Shown here in pieces: positions 11,073-22,584 of a stretch of 64,000 bases of DNA. The notes beneath the pieces are model-generated. The model saw only the letters and a program-made list of their open reading frames with translations. It had not been told where the DNA came from and ran no database searches. Location: assembly GCF_018294505.1 (NCBI RefSeq), contig NC_057800.1, forward strand, positions 177,428,113 to 177,492,112, written 5' to 3'. Position 1 is the stretch's first letter. Every line of letters begins with the position of its first letter. Both the position numbers and the translations under genes were made by a program. The stretch comes from Triticum aestivum (Eukaryota > Streptophyta > Magnoliopsida > Poales > Poaceae).

Positions 11073-12693
11073 CCACATCACATCAGTTTGTAACTTTACG
11101 TAAAACATTACGTGGATGTAGCATTGCTCAAATAAGAAATCTCCCCCGCCATCCGCGCGGCAAAATCACCTCCTTTTTACTAATCTTGATTCTATAATTT
11201 TTTAGATCAATATAATTGAGATTTGTATAGATAGCACACAGGATCAAAACCAAGTGGTACGGTTAAGGGCATCCACAATGTGTAGCCAAATGTGAAAATA
11301 GCTTTTGGCATCATGGGAACCATTGTGGACGGTGTTGCCAAAGCGAAAAAGATGGAACCGAAGCTACCTGATTGATTGATTGAAGGAACAGAAAAATGCA
11401 ACGTCTCTCCTCTTTCTCCCATGCTTGGACGCATGTAGTACAGTATAGAGCACAAAGTCTACTCCCCTGTCCCTTCTATCATAAATCACAAAGCAGTGAG
11501 GCGTCAAATCACAAAAGCACGGACGAAGCAACCATCATTTCACTCTTCGCTGACTCCGCTTCTCCATTGTCTTCTACGAGAAAACATCTCACCACACTAG
11601 TACTCCTAGTAGTACTAGTAAATGACTTCCTGGATGCAAATAAGGTGGTTGTCTCGGCTTGCAGGCGGCACTTGCGAACGACTTACCGTGGTCTCCCTCA
11701 ATGGTGTTCTCCGTCGAACGCACTTCGCCAAACCACCAAAAAAAGATATCGTCGACGTCACCGCAATGGGGAAGGAAGTCAAATATAGTTACTACCTCCA
11801 TTTTTTTTGTACACAAGGCCAGTATATCAAAATTACAATTTGGAAAGGGCCACTAACACTAATTGAGGCAAAATTGATGGGGTTAGCAACCAAGGACATT
11901 AATATCCCCTGCATGCATGCGGAAGTGAGAAGGTTGGTTTGCATGGCGCTGCATTAATCAAGCGATGGGGAGTGAGACGGTTAGCTCTTTGGTCTTTGGA
12001 GAAAAAAATATGCATTAATTGACACGTGAAACGAGGATTTGTATCGATTAAATCCCACGAAGGAAAACCCCGCCTTTCTTTTTTAACACTAGTACTCTTA
12101 GTACGTACGCACTTATCCTATTTGAGTCTAGGCCTTGCATTGCCAAACTTCGCCACACATTTTTGCCAAGCTTGCCTAAAGTTTTCAAAATGAGAAGGAG
12201 GTACACTTGCGCACGGCTCTCGTGGTCGCACCGCACCCTCACACGGTCGCTCCTGCACGCCGCAAACCCAACCAAGGGAATGCACCCTCACTGACACGTG
12301 CTGTCGCATGTGAACAAACCAAACTCAGCCATCCTATCGCTGACACATAATTTTCGTTCATAGAGTATGTTTATCCAACCGCATGTTGGGGAGTATCCGT
12401 ACGGCCTGTGCGGTGGTATGTTGGGGAAGAAGAAGAGGTGAGGAAGAAGGAAAGAAGGGTTAGGAGACGTAGGATATTCATCCAACCGCCTGAAATGGTG
12501 GACTGGCCCAAGTCAGGCGACTTGAATAACAAATATATGTTTTTACATAGCAAAAGATCCACAAAAACAACAACATAAAGAAAAAAAATATCACTTCTCG
12601 CGAAAAGAGATGGTCTCGTCGTCTTTGGCTGCCGGCAAAACATCCGTCGTTGCCGACGTGTGTCTCTACAATGTGGTTGTCCTCGACTTCCAG
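11073..12693. other. Gene-poor stretch with MITE-like debris
   Basis: No convincing gene is seen. About 11785-12000 (CTACCTCCATTTTTTTTGTACACAAGG onward) resembles the interior of a Stowaway-like MITE, without a clear second end. 12200-12310 holds a C/A-rich stretch with GACACGTG that recurs in variant form near 17010-17105. 12450-12500 shares about 40 bases with 60070-60115. Confidence 0.35.
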
Positions 12694-13417
12694 CTACTCG
12701 TTCAAGCGAAGCGTGCGGGCGCTCTGCATGGACGAGAGCACAACCCGGTTCAAGTCGAGGACGTCCGGTTCCTCCTGCAGGAGGGCCTCGATGGCAGCGG
12801 CATCCGGGCGCTCCGCGTCGAGTCGAGCCTCCGCCGCCCGGTTCAAGTCCAGGACGTCCCGGTTCCGCCTGCAGGAGGGCGTCGATGAGAACGGAATCCG
12901 TGCGCTCTGCGTCGAGTCGAGCCTCTGCCGCCCGGTTCAAGTCCAGGATGTCCAGTTCCGCCTGCAGGAGGGCCTCGATGGCAGCGGCATCCGCGCGTTC
13001 CGCCTCAAGTTGAGCCTCCGCCGCCCGGTTCACACCCACGACATCTGGTTCCGCCTGCAGGAGAGCCTCGATGGCAGCATCATGTGCGCGCTCTGCGTCG
13101 AGTTGAGCCTCTGCCTCCCGGTCCTCCTTTAGTATCGCCATGTTGAACCGCTGGTCCGCCTGCACCATGGGGGACTCGGACGCCAGCACAAAGTCGATGC
13201 CCATCATCTCATATCCATCGGGGGCCTTCTGTGCCGCGACCTCCGCCATGAACATTGGATCGGCTTCCTCCTCGTAGCTTGGCTCCAGAGAACTCGGGGA
13301 TTGGCCCGCCGCAAAGCGAGCTTGGGAACGGAGGTCTGTGGCGCCGACCGCCGCCGCGATTTCTGCGCGGCGCTCCGGCGTCAGCATCTTGTAGTAAGTG
13401 ATCTTGTGGCGCACCAT
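12694..13417 (-). pseudogene. Protein with 31-residue alanine/glutamate-rich repeats, one frameshift
   Basis: The ATG at 13417 is in a strong plant context (GCCATGG) and opens MVRHKITYYKMLTPERRAEI. After about 100 residues come tandem 31-residue units of the type AEAQLDAERAHDAAIEALLQ plus AEPDVLDLNRA (93 bp in DNA), predicted helical. Three are in frame. In the third an extra G in a run near 12860 shifts the frame. In the shifted frame a fourth unit follows, then a short tail ending at TAG 12694-12696. The uninterrupted protein would be about 240 residues. The original frame stays open to 12371, but its later part no longer resembles the repeats. I recall similar hypothetical proteins in Triticeae but know no function. 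Confidence 0.55.
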
Positions 13418-13944
13418 GGCTTTCCGGCGAACTAGGGGACGCTTGATGCGGGCTAGGGATCGAAAGGTGGGGGAATGGGTTGGAGATTTGGTGTGGTTTT
13501 AGGGTAGTGGCTGGCGTAGGCCGAGCAACGAAGGTTCTGGTGTGAATAGTGGTTCCGGTGATGACCGGTCAATTGGTTTTGACTATACATCGCTCTTGTC
13601 ACGTTCGCGTTGCAGCCAGGCACGCTGGACCCTCCACGTCCCTCACCGAATGGAACACGCTTCGTCTTGTGTTTTCGCTCGCTTGTGGGACTGCAGTTGA
13701 GAGAAAACCGACGTCCCTCCCCCTCCCCCGCCCGCGTCATTTATTATACGACCACTCCCTCCATTTTATGCGGAGTAAATAAAAACAGAGGGAGTATACT
13801 ATGGATGAGGATCCCCTGGCGTGGCTGAACCCATTGAGTAACTGACATGCGGGGCCTAGCAAGCATGGGGTCCGCCAGTAAGTGATCGAAAGGGAGGGTA
13901 AGGCAGGGATACCTACGTCAGATGATCCACTTCCACTATACTAC
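13418..13944. other. Upstream region of the repeat-protein gene with a tiny Stowaway-like relic
   Basis: 13590-13700 (GTTGCAGCCAGGCACGCTGG ... GGAACACGCTTCG) is a promoter-like module related to 17005-17105. 13753-13797 is a short fold-back, CTCCCTCC ... GAGGGAGTA, keeping both ends of a Stowaway-type MITE but almost no interior. The rest shows nothing I can name. Confidence 0.4.
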
Positions 13945-14359
13945 TTTGACCAAATGTTAGAGTAATAATATATGACATGCAACTTACACAAATGTTAGAG
14001 TAATAATATATGACATGCAACTTACACAAAGCATACAGGGTCTAATGTGTTTTTTGAGGCTAACTTTGACCGAATGTTAGAGTAATAATATATGACATGC
14101 AACTTAAACAAAGCATACGGTCAAATTCGTATGTGAAAGGATTTTGCAATGATATAATTTTCACATTATACATCTCATGTACTATTAATCTTGTCAATAG
14201 TCAAATTGGAAACCATCTCGAGTACAAATCTAGGAGTACGTACGAATCTAACAATATTGATTGGACGTTGTTGAATGTTGATACCTTTTTGATCAAAGTA
14301 GAGATACTTTGACTACACATAAAACTTATATGTAAACTAGAAAGGATAGGAGGGAGTAT
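13945..14359. repeat. MITE-like region with 39-bp tandem duplication
   Basis: The unit AAATGTTAGAGTAATAATAT plus GACATGCAACTTACACA occurs back to back at about 13952 and 13991 (period 39) and again at about 14073. The segment ends AGGAGGGAGTA near 14358, like a Stowaway terminus. The opposite terminus is not clear. Confidence 0.45.
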
Positions 14360-15012
14360 ATTGTACGATAAATAATGAAACGAACATTGAATACCCTTTA
14401 TATATGATTTGTGGATGCTATGATCACCGGTTCAAAATTTTGAATCCGCCTTAGGTATCACGTGCCCCCACTCGTTCCCTCTCGATTTCATCTCGGGGTC
14501 CGGAGATCTATTGAAGGAGGACTAGGGTGGGTACATGCGAATGATACTCGACGGAATGTTCAAATGAGGCATGCGGGAGGATGGACTCGACTGGAGGGCG
14601 ACATGATCGATGGGGAAGAGGGTTGGAGAGGAATGAGAAATAAGCAAACGCCACATGATTATAGTTGAACGGCTCAAATAAACAATAAGTTGTCTTGCTT
14701 GGCCAACATAGTGAAAGGCCTAATGCGCAACGCGGAGCACTGACGCTCAAATATGGATGGGAAAACAGGGAAACCGACATGTTGGGCACACCCGTCGGAA
14801 CGACGTAGCGCAGACTAGTCCAATGGAGGAGCTAGCCCACGACCTCCTCGCCACCGACAACCGTTCATGTGGGTCGTTGGGGCCAACAACGGGGTGCAGC
14901 TCCAGCACCGTCTCTGGACACGACGACCGCGATGAGCAACATGCTCATATCATCGCTAGACACGGTCAGTTTCAGTGTGCCGAGGGTGGTGTTAGTGCTG
15001 TGGCACGACCAA
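14360..15012. other. No gene recognised
   Basis: Short open frames exist on both strands, but none shows conserved features or a plausible start context. The stretch is likely low-copy intergenic DNA or old repeat. Confidence 0.3.
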
Positions 15013-15383
15013 CGGTATGTTTGGTTTGTGCCCAAGGTTGCCCCATCAAAGCATTGGGTAGCCAAAAATTTGGTTGAGGTATTGGTTGCCCATGATTTGG
15101 CCGACATTGGCAAGAAAAATGAACTAGAGTTGGCTAGAGTTCATTGGCATGCCAAAGAAATGGCAACCATCCAAACAAAGACCAATCTTTGGGTCATGAC
15201 CAAAATTTTGGTTGAGGTATTGGTTGCCCATGATTTGGCCGACATTGGCAAGAAAAATGAACTAGAGTTGGCTAGAGTTCATTGGCATGCCAAAAAATGG
15301 CAACCATCCAAACAAAGACCAATCTTTGGGCCATGACCAAAATTTTGGTAAGGTGCACTTTGGCCACAATCCAAACACACCCC
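15013..15383. mobile_element. Tourist/Harbinger-like MITE with internal 138-bp tandem duplication
   Basis: The left end GGTATGTTTGGTTTGTG and the right end CCACAATCCAAACACACCC are imperfect inverted repeats. The interior is a tandem duplication with period 138 (copy 1 from 15070, copy 2 from 15208), nearly identical between copies. No coding capacity is evident. A target duplication could not be set with certainty. Confidence 0.55.
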
Positions 15384-16341
15384 AACACCCGGCTCGTCGA
15401 TGATGCACGGGGCGCCGCGACGCGTCCGCGGAGTGGTGTAGCGCGGCCAACTGCATCCTATGGACCTGAGACCATGCCGGGTTGTCTTGCTTTTTCAATG
15501 GCATGCGGGGATCGCATATGAGCAAAGGGCATCTCCAATGTTGCCACGACCGCAGCTGATTACCCTGGCACACCAAAATCCTCGTCCCTCGCGCCGTCGC
15601 GCGGTGCGTTCGCAGCCGGCACCAGCTGCCCGCATTCATGCTGTCCGTTCGTATGTCGTCGTTAAGAGGCTCGGTGCCCGAGGAACCAACTCCGGCGACT
15701 TAATGATGCACCCGGACGCTTGGCCTCACCGGAATGCACTACTTAAAGCGGCAACGCCCAGCTAACCTCCACACCATAGCGCATCATCCTCCTACTTGGC
15801 ACCACATCCGCCATGACCGCAAGTGCGAACGCTCTGCGGGAGAGCTTGTCTTCGGGGATGAAGCTCGAGGTCGCCGCCCTCGCTCAAGTTGCCTCTCGCG
15901 ACGCAATAGCGGTGTAGCCAGACGCGGACGCGACCGCACAAGCGGTGGCCACGCTAGCGGCCGACGCCGGGAGCACCGTCAGCCACGCCTCCTACTTGCC
16001 GCCGTCCAATGTCCGGCACCGCCGAGGTCAGGGACTCCTCCGAGGATGAGTAGGGCATGGGAGGCGGCAGGGCAGGGTGTGCCGACTGGCCGGTCCATAT
16101 CCCGTGTTCTACTCTTCCTCGCCGGAGACCGCACCTTCACTTCACGGGTCTTGAAACCCGCCCCCATACATAGAGATCGCAGATGGAGGACGTCGGTCGC
16201 CGCCATAGAATAGGTTTAGGGTCGGGTTTCTTTTATTTTTCTGTCCTATAAAAGTTCGAAATGTAATGAAAATCTGTCGTGTTTGCATTAATCTCGACCG
16301 GTGTATATGAACTTTCACAATAATATACATATTGTAGGAGT
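15384..16341. other. GC-rich gene-like segment of unknown origin
   Basis: 15530-16200 is GC-rich and coding-like in composition but has no long clean frame. It begins near AGGGCATCTCCAATG, a sequence often seen at the end of small DNA transposons. It ends in an AT-rich 3'-UTR-like tail (ATAAAAGTTCGAAATGTAATG, 16248-16268). It may be a retained gene fragment inside a small transposon; no product can be named. Confidence 0.3.
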
Positions 16342-16545
16342 ACTAGCAAGATGCCCCTGCGTTGCACAGAAGATCGAGATCTTGTGGGAGAAAAGGATGA
16401 ACGAGGGAAATCCTTATCTGCAAATGTGGAGAGGAGTGCGGGTAAATTGTCATAGTTTCCTTCCTATCCATTAGATATAGATCGGACGGCCTATATTGCA
16501 GGATGACAGGCACACCATCATCACCAACTCTGCTTTTTATTGAAC
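16342..16545 (+). repeat. Half copy of a fold-back element
   Basis: ACTAGCAAGATGCCCCTGCG at 16342 and the following 200 bases match the left arm of the complete inverted-repeat element at 57158-57597. The copy ends near the centre of that element (CACCAACTCTG). Confidence 0.6.
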
Positions 16546-18020
16546 CGAGACAAATCTAACATGCGAAGTAAAATAAACACATAGGGTCTATACATACACA
16601 AATTATCCTAGGCACTCCAATAGTACGTCCACTACACATTCACGCATTTCACATCTTTCTACATCTACGGGAACCTACGAAAGGGCTAACGTAAATTGCC
16701 TCTCTCTCCTCCCCTGATTTTCATGGTGGTGCCCCCTCCCTCCCCCCAATCTACAATCAACAGCTCACACGTTTCACATTATGTTAATTACGTAACTGGG
16801 ATTACGTAGGTGTAGCATTACTAAAACCCAACTAAGCCAACCTCCCAGCATATCGCGCGGGAAAAGACCCGGCCATGTCATTTTAGTCGGGATTACCGGA
16901 TTACTAGTAGTAGTATTAATGGATTGCGCGAAGCAACAATTTTTTTTGAGGGGGCGAAGCACCTAGTTTAAAAGGTAAAAAGGCAGTACACTCACAGCAC
17001 TCCTGTTGCGGTCGCATTGCACCCCACACACGTTCGGTCCTGCACACGGCTCACGCAAATGGAACGCGCTTCGGCTTGCCTCTTCACTGACACGTGGGAC
17101 TGCACTTGCAGAAACCGACCATGCGCCAAACTCCCCCCGCCCACCGCGCAAAAATCATCCCCCCCACAACCAAAAATTCCACCCAAATCCGATTCAACCG
17201 CCCTTCTACCAACTAGCCAATAATATTCCCCAAACCCCCCTCCCTCCTGTCCCCCTCCACTCCATTCGCTCCGCCAAAGCCGCCCTCCCCGCCACGCTGA
17301 TACGTCGGCGCTTTGGTTCAGCGATCCTCTCACTCCCACAGTACGCTCTCGTAGACTGCCGTCCTCTAGCAGCTTCGCCACCTCTGCCTATGTTCTTGTG
17401 GAGGCGCATGGCGGTCAGCGCCGCCACCGCTGGCATCATTCGTGTCGAGACGCACAACGGTCAGCTTCTCCCATGGTATGCACATTCTAGACTGAGGCCC
17501 CGTTCATGTCGGTGTAGCGTTGAATGTTAGCTGATAGACGCTGTTAATCTCACTGTTTGCCGAAGTAGTTTACTGTCAATATGCTCTGCTTAAGATGCTT
17601 CCTTGCCCTATTCTGCACTCAATCTGCTTAGCTGAGATGGCATGCCAAGGCCGATTAGTTGCTAAAATATCCTACCATATATTTATTGTGATGTAGATTG
17701 CCATGGTCTAGTAGCCAATCTGTTAGGTGAAATAGCTCTACACCATTTTATACTCGATCTTTGTTGCTGCGATGGCCTTCGATAGTTCGATGGCTGTGTG
17801 CTCAATCTCATTGACTGCTGAAACAACCTACCATAATTTGGCACTCAAATTTGTTTGCTGAATTAGCTTTACATATATTTCGTTACTTAGATCTGCTCGT
17901 CCAAATATCTTGCCATAGCTTTAGACATCGACCTAGGTATTTTTTTTCTGGACTTCATAAAAAAGCATATATGTTTTTCCTATAATATCTAGTAGAAGAA
18001 CTAATTTGTATGTCTAACAA
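16546..18020 (+). other. Promoter/5' untranslated region and intron-like stretch upstream of the CACTA transposase
   Basis: 17005-17105 carries a promoter-like module shared with the region near 13600. 17220-17475 is C-rich with a possible untranslated first exon ending CATG before GTATGC. 17480-18000 is AT-rich and intron-like. No CACTA-type terminus was found, so the left end of this transposon is uncertain. Confidence 0.35.
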
Positions 18021-21000
18021 ATGGACAGGACTTGGATAACTTCTGCTCAAATATTCTCCGCTGCATATGTCGAGGGGGTTGAAAACTTCATGAACTTTAT
18101 CAGAGCTGAGTACGGTGGTCCGAAATCAGATGTGCTCTGCTCGTGTAGCAGTTGTATGAATTCAGTTACAAGACCCCAGTCAACTGTGCAAAATCATCTA
18201 CACTTGTATGGGATGTCGGTCACATATAGTAGGTGGGTTCATCATGGTGAAGTTGTGAACGTCAATGTTATTGACTACGTGGAAGCAGCAGATCACCATC
18301 TTGATCTGCCTGATGCTCAGGTGGAAGAGGAGGAGGTGGTGGTGCTGGAGGAGCCAGTGAGTTTGACAAACATTGAAACAATGCTATGAAATGCTTGTGC
18401 ATTCCGTGAACTTTCACCTGCAGAAGAAAAACAGTGGGCCCGCATGTTGGAACAATGCAACGTTGTTGTCACCCCGGGAAATAAGCTGTCAGTATTCTTA
18501 GCTATGGTCACCTTTCTTCAGGTGAAGACATCTGAGCAGATGACCAACAAATCATTCGATGCATTGTTGGCTGCTTTCCGCAAATCTTTTCCAGATGCGT
18601 CTGAGCTGCCACACCTACAGTAAAATGAAGAATTTGCTTCGTGCAGTTGGAATTGGATATGATATGATCCATGTTTGTAAGAATAATTGTGTTCTGTTCT
18701 GGAAGGATTATGCCAACTTAAGTGAATGTCCGAAATGCAAATCATCAAGATGGAAAGATGGCAATGCTGTGAAGAGGATTCCTCATAATGTTCTGAGACA
18801 TTTTCCAATTACACCAAGATTGTAGAGGTTGTTTCATGATGCTGAAACAAGAGAGGATGTACTGTGGCATTCTAGGAACCAGGAGTACAGAGATCAGAAT
18901 GTAATGAGCCATCCATCTCATGGTAGTGAGTGGAAAAGCTTTAATGATAAACACAAAGAGTTTGCTGCTGACCCGAGAAACATTAGACTTGGCCTAGCTT
19001 CAGATGGATTTAACCCATTTGGCCACCAGAGCGCCACATATAGCATGTGGCCAATGCTTGTTATCCCTTACAACATGCCTCCAAATGTCTGCACCAAAGA
19101 ATCAAACTACATGATGGCCTTGCTCATCCCAGGTCCAAAAAGTCCTGGAAAGGATTTTGATTTGTTCATGGAGCCTCTTGTGGAGGAACTTCAACAGCTA
19201 TGGAAGGGTGTTCTCACTCGAGACCTATATAGCAGCCCACCAGCTGATTTCTTTCTGCATGCTGTTATAATTTGGTGCATCCATGATTATCCGGCTTTGG
19301 GCGCTATGTCAGGGCGAACGACACATGGTTACAATGCATGTGTTCGCTGTGACAGGAATCCGCTGTCATACATAATACTTAGCAAGATCTGTTACATTGG
19401 ACACCGCCATTTCCTGGCCAAGGGCAAGCCGCATCCTAGAAAATACCGAAGACATGTGTTCAATGCAAAGCATGAAAACCATGATGTGCCAAAGTGGCTC
19501 ACCGCCGATGAGTTGCAAGTGGAATTAGAGAAGGTCATGCATATTACACCAGGAAACCATCCTGGTAATGGTAGCGGGAAAAGGAAGCGTGGCAGAGTAG
19601 AAGAGAGATTATTGTTTACCCGCAGGTCCACTTTGTGGGACTTGGAGTATTGGAAAGATTTGGATCTGCGGCATAATCTTGATGCGATGCACATCGAGAA
19701 AAATATATGTGACATCTTTATCGGCACACTTCTTAATATTGAAGGTAAGACGAAAGATACCTTAAAATATAGGATTGATTTGACACACCTAGGTATCAGA
19801 AAGGATTTGCAGGTGCAAGATGAAGGTAAACCACGGGATATGGCACCAGCTGTGTACGTCTTGGACAAGGTAAAAAGAAAAGAATTCTGCGAGGTCCTGT
19901 CACGTGTGAGATTCCCACATGGATTTGCTTCCATCCCTGAAAGGAGAGTCAGTGCAGATGGAAACAAGGTACAAGGGTTGAAAACTCATGACTGCCACTT
20001 CCTACTTCAAAGGGTTTAACCTGTTATCCTTAGAGGATTGGGCCGCCCTGACTTATACAGAGCAGTTGCAGAGTTGGGACAATTCATCAAGGAACTCTGC
20101 AGTAGGAATATCAGGATAGATGCTTTGGAGCGTCTTAGAGACAAGATACCAACTATCCTATGCGACCTTGAGAAGATATATCCTCCAGCCTTCTTTGATG
20201 TGATGGTGCATTTGGTTGTTCATCTACCTGATGAGGCACTACTTAGAGGTCCAGTACAGTATGGCTGGATGTACCCTATTGAAAGGCGGCTAGGCACTTT
20301 CAAGGGCTATGTTAGGAACAGAGCTAGACCCAAGGGTTCCTTTGCAGAGGCCTACATTGCTAAAGAAGCGTTGACATTCTGCTCAAAATACATTGAAATA
20401 GATGATCAGCTTAGCAAAGAGGTGGGTGAAGACAATCCCGGGCTCAATGTTTTCAATTATTCTATTCGAGTTACAAGGAAGAGTCGACAAGAGGACAAAC
20501 CTAAAGATTTGGACAAAATGGTTTGGTATGTGTTGAATAACTATCCTGAGATACTACCTTATATCAAGTAAGTGCAGTACTGCAGCTTATACATCGTAAT
20601 CTACTAAACTTGCAGCACATTCTTATATATTTAGATGTTTGACGCGATCACTATGCTGTGCAGCATCTACAAAGAGGAGTTACTGCCGCAAAATCCAAGA
20701 AACATTGACAAACTGGTTATGGAAGGATTTGCGAAATGTTTCAAGAACCATGTAAGCTTTTGAAGTGCACTGTCAGTTTTTTTAATATATTGAGTACATA
20801 AGATGATCAGCTTGTCTATTTTCTAACCATAGGTTAAGAAGATGCGGGAGGATGGGCAAGCAGTTGATGATGCCATTTACTCACTAGCAATGGGTCCTGA
20901 TACTCGGGTAAGACATTATGAATCTTGCGTTGTTGGAGATGTGCGCTACAACACCCTTGCACGAGACGAAGGCAGGAAGACACAAAACAGTGCCATCATG

Positions 21001-21240
21001 AGCACGGATACGTATGACAAAGAGACAACTGAAATGTATGCTAACATAACATAAATTGTTCAATTGCAGTATATCTCCAGTTTCGAGGATCATCGGTGTG
21101 TGGTTCTGTTGTGCTGTCGTTGGTATAACCTGTTTTCCAGGATCGCAAAACCCAGAGCTGATGATTATTTCAAATCAATCAATGTCAAGGCAGCGTACCA
21201 GACCAACGAGCCTTTTATTTTGGCAAATCAAGCAACTATT
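18021..21240 (+). pseudogene. tnp2: CACTA (En/Spm) transposase TNP2, decayed and truncated
   Basis: The start MDRTWITSAQIFSAAYVEGV is the transposase-associated N-terminal domain with CSCSSCMN. A stop (18387-18389), a frameshift near 18610, TAG at 18823 and TAA at 20017 interrupt it. Otherwise the frame stays open from about 18560 to 20571. The Transposase_21 core is seen as LASDGFNPFG, YNMPPNVCTKESNYMM, FLHAVIIWCIHDYPA, GYNACVRCDRNP and NLDAMHIEKNICD. The DUF4218 part follows (LYRAVAELGQFIKELCSR; YGWMYPIERRLGTFKGYVRN; KGSFAEAYIAKEAL). Introns are likely after 20571 and near 20752. Downstream exons (20634-21240) resemble DUF4216 (CVVLLCCRWYNL, FKSINVKAAYQTNEPFILA). Similarity ends at about 21240, where LTR sequence begins. 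The enzyme would cut and paste CACTA elements in the nucleus. Confidence 0.88.
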
Positions 21241-22584
21241 CTACACAAGGGGAGCCAAAGAATATTTGAACGTATTAGTAGCTGAGTTGTCAATTCAACC
21301 AAACCAGGAGATTAATTATCTGCAACAACGTGATCAGTAGCAAAGTAGTATGATAGTTTTGATAATAGTAGCAGCAGAAATGGTGACGGTAACAGTGATA
21401 GCAATAGTTTTGTAACAAGTGCAACAGTAACAGCAGTAGTAGTAAACTTAGCAAGAACAATATAAGATAAACTCGTAGGCATTGGATCGGTGACTTGTTG
21501 GATGATATTCATCATGAGACAATTATAACCTAGGGCGATACGACACCAACTCCAGTTCATCAATATAATGTAGGCATGTATTCCATAAATAGTCATACGT
21601 TCTTATCGAATGAACTTGCATGACATCTTTTGTCCTACCCTCTCGTGGCAGCGGGGTCCTATTGGAAACTAAGGGATATTAAGGCCTCCTATTAATAGAG
21701 AACCAGAACAAAGCATTAACACATGGTGAATACATGAACTCCTCAAACTACGATCAACACCAGGAGTGGTCCCAACTATTGTCACTTCGGGGTTGCCGAA
21801 TCATAACACATAGTAGGTGACTATAACTTGCAAGATCGGATCTAGAACATGGATATAATGGTGATAACATAAACGGTTCAGATCTGAAATCATGGCACCC
21901 GGGCCCAAAGTGACAAGCATTAAGCATGGCAAAGTCATAACAACATCAATCTTAGAACATAGTGGATACTAGGGATTAAGCCCTAACAAAACTAACTCGA
22001 TTACATGATGAATCTCATCCAACTCCTCACTGACTAGCGAGCCTACGAAAGAATTAATCACTCCCGGTGGGGAGCATCATGGAATTGGCGATGGAGAAGG
22101 GTTGGTGATGACGAAGAACGAAGATCCCCCTCTTCGGAGCCCCAAACAGACTCCAGATTCGGCCTCCCGATTAAGAACAGGAGGTGACGGCGGGTCCATC
22201 TTGTGGATCGTGATAATTATTTCTCCTTGATTTTTTTCTGGAAAAAATAGGTATTTATGAGGTTCGAATCAGGGTCTGCTGGGCCACCAGGTGGGGACAA
22301 CCCACCTGGGCGCGCCAGGAGGGGGGCGCGCCCTGGAGGGTTGTGCCCACCCAGGTGCTCCCCTCCGGTGGGTCTTGTCTCCAGAAATTATTGTTTATTG
22401 TATAAAAATTCCTCACAAAGTTTCGTTCCATTCCAAGAACTTTTATTTCTACACAAAAACAACACCATGGTAGTTCTGCTGAAAACATCGTCAGTCTGGG
22501 GTTAGTTTTATTCAAATCATGCAAATTAGAGTCCAAAACAAGAGGAAAAGCGTTAGGAAAAGTAGATATGTTGGAGACATAACA
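21241..22584 (-). repeat. Gypsy LTR in minus orientation (WHAM/Sabrina-like), 3' end missing
   Basis: Read on the minus strand it starts TGTTATGTCTCCAACATATC at 22584. Its last ~100 bases (21241-21365) are the reverse complement of 24270-24380 with few differences. The terminal CTATACTTGTGGGTTATCA present at 24453-24471 is missing here, so the LTR is cut at 21241, at its junction with the CACTA transposase. It includes the inverted GC-rich stretch CACCTGGGCGCGCC typical of these LTRs. Confidence 0.7.

Noticed and set aside
19392..19967. Long minus-strand frame (191 codons)
   Set aside because: It lies exactly opposite the conserved TNP2 transposase and shows no independent features; it is an antisense shadow.
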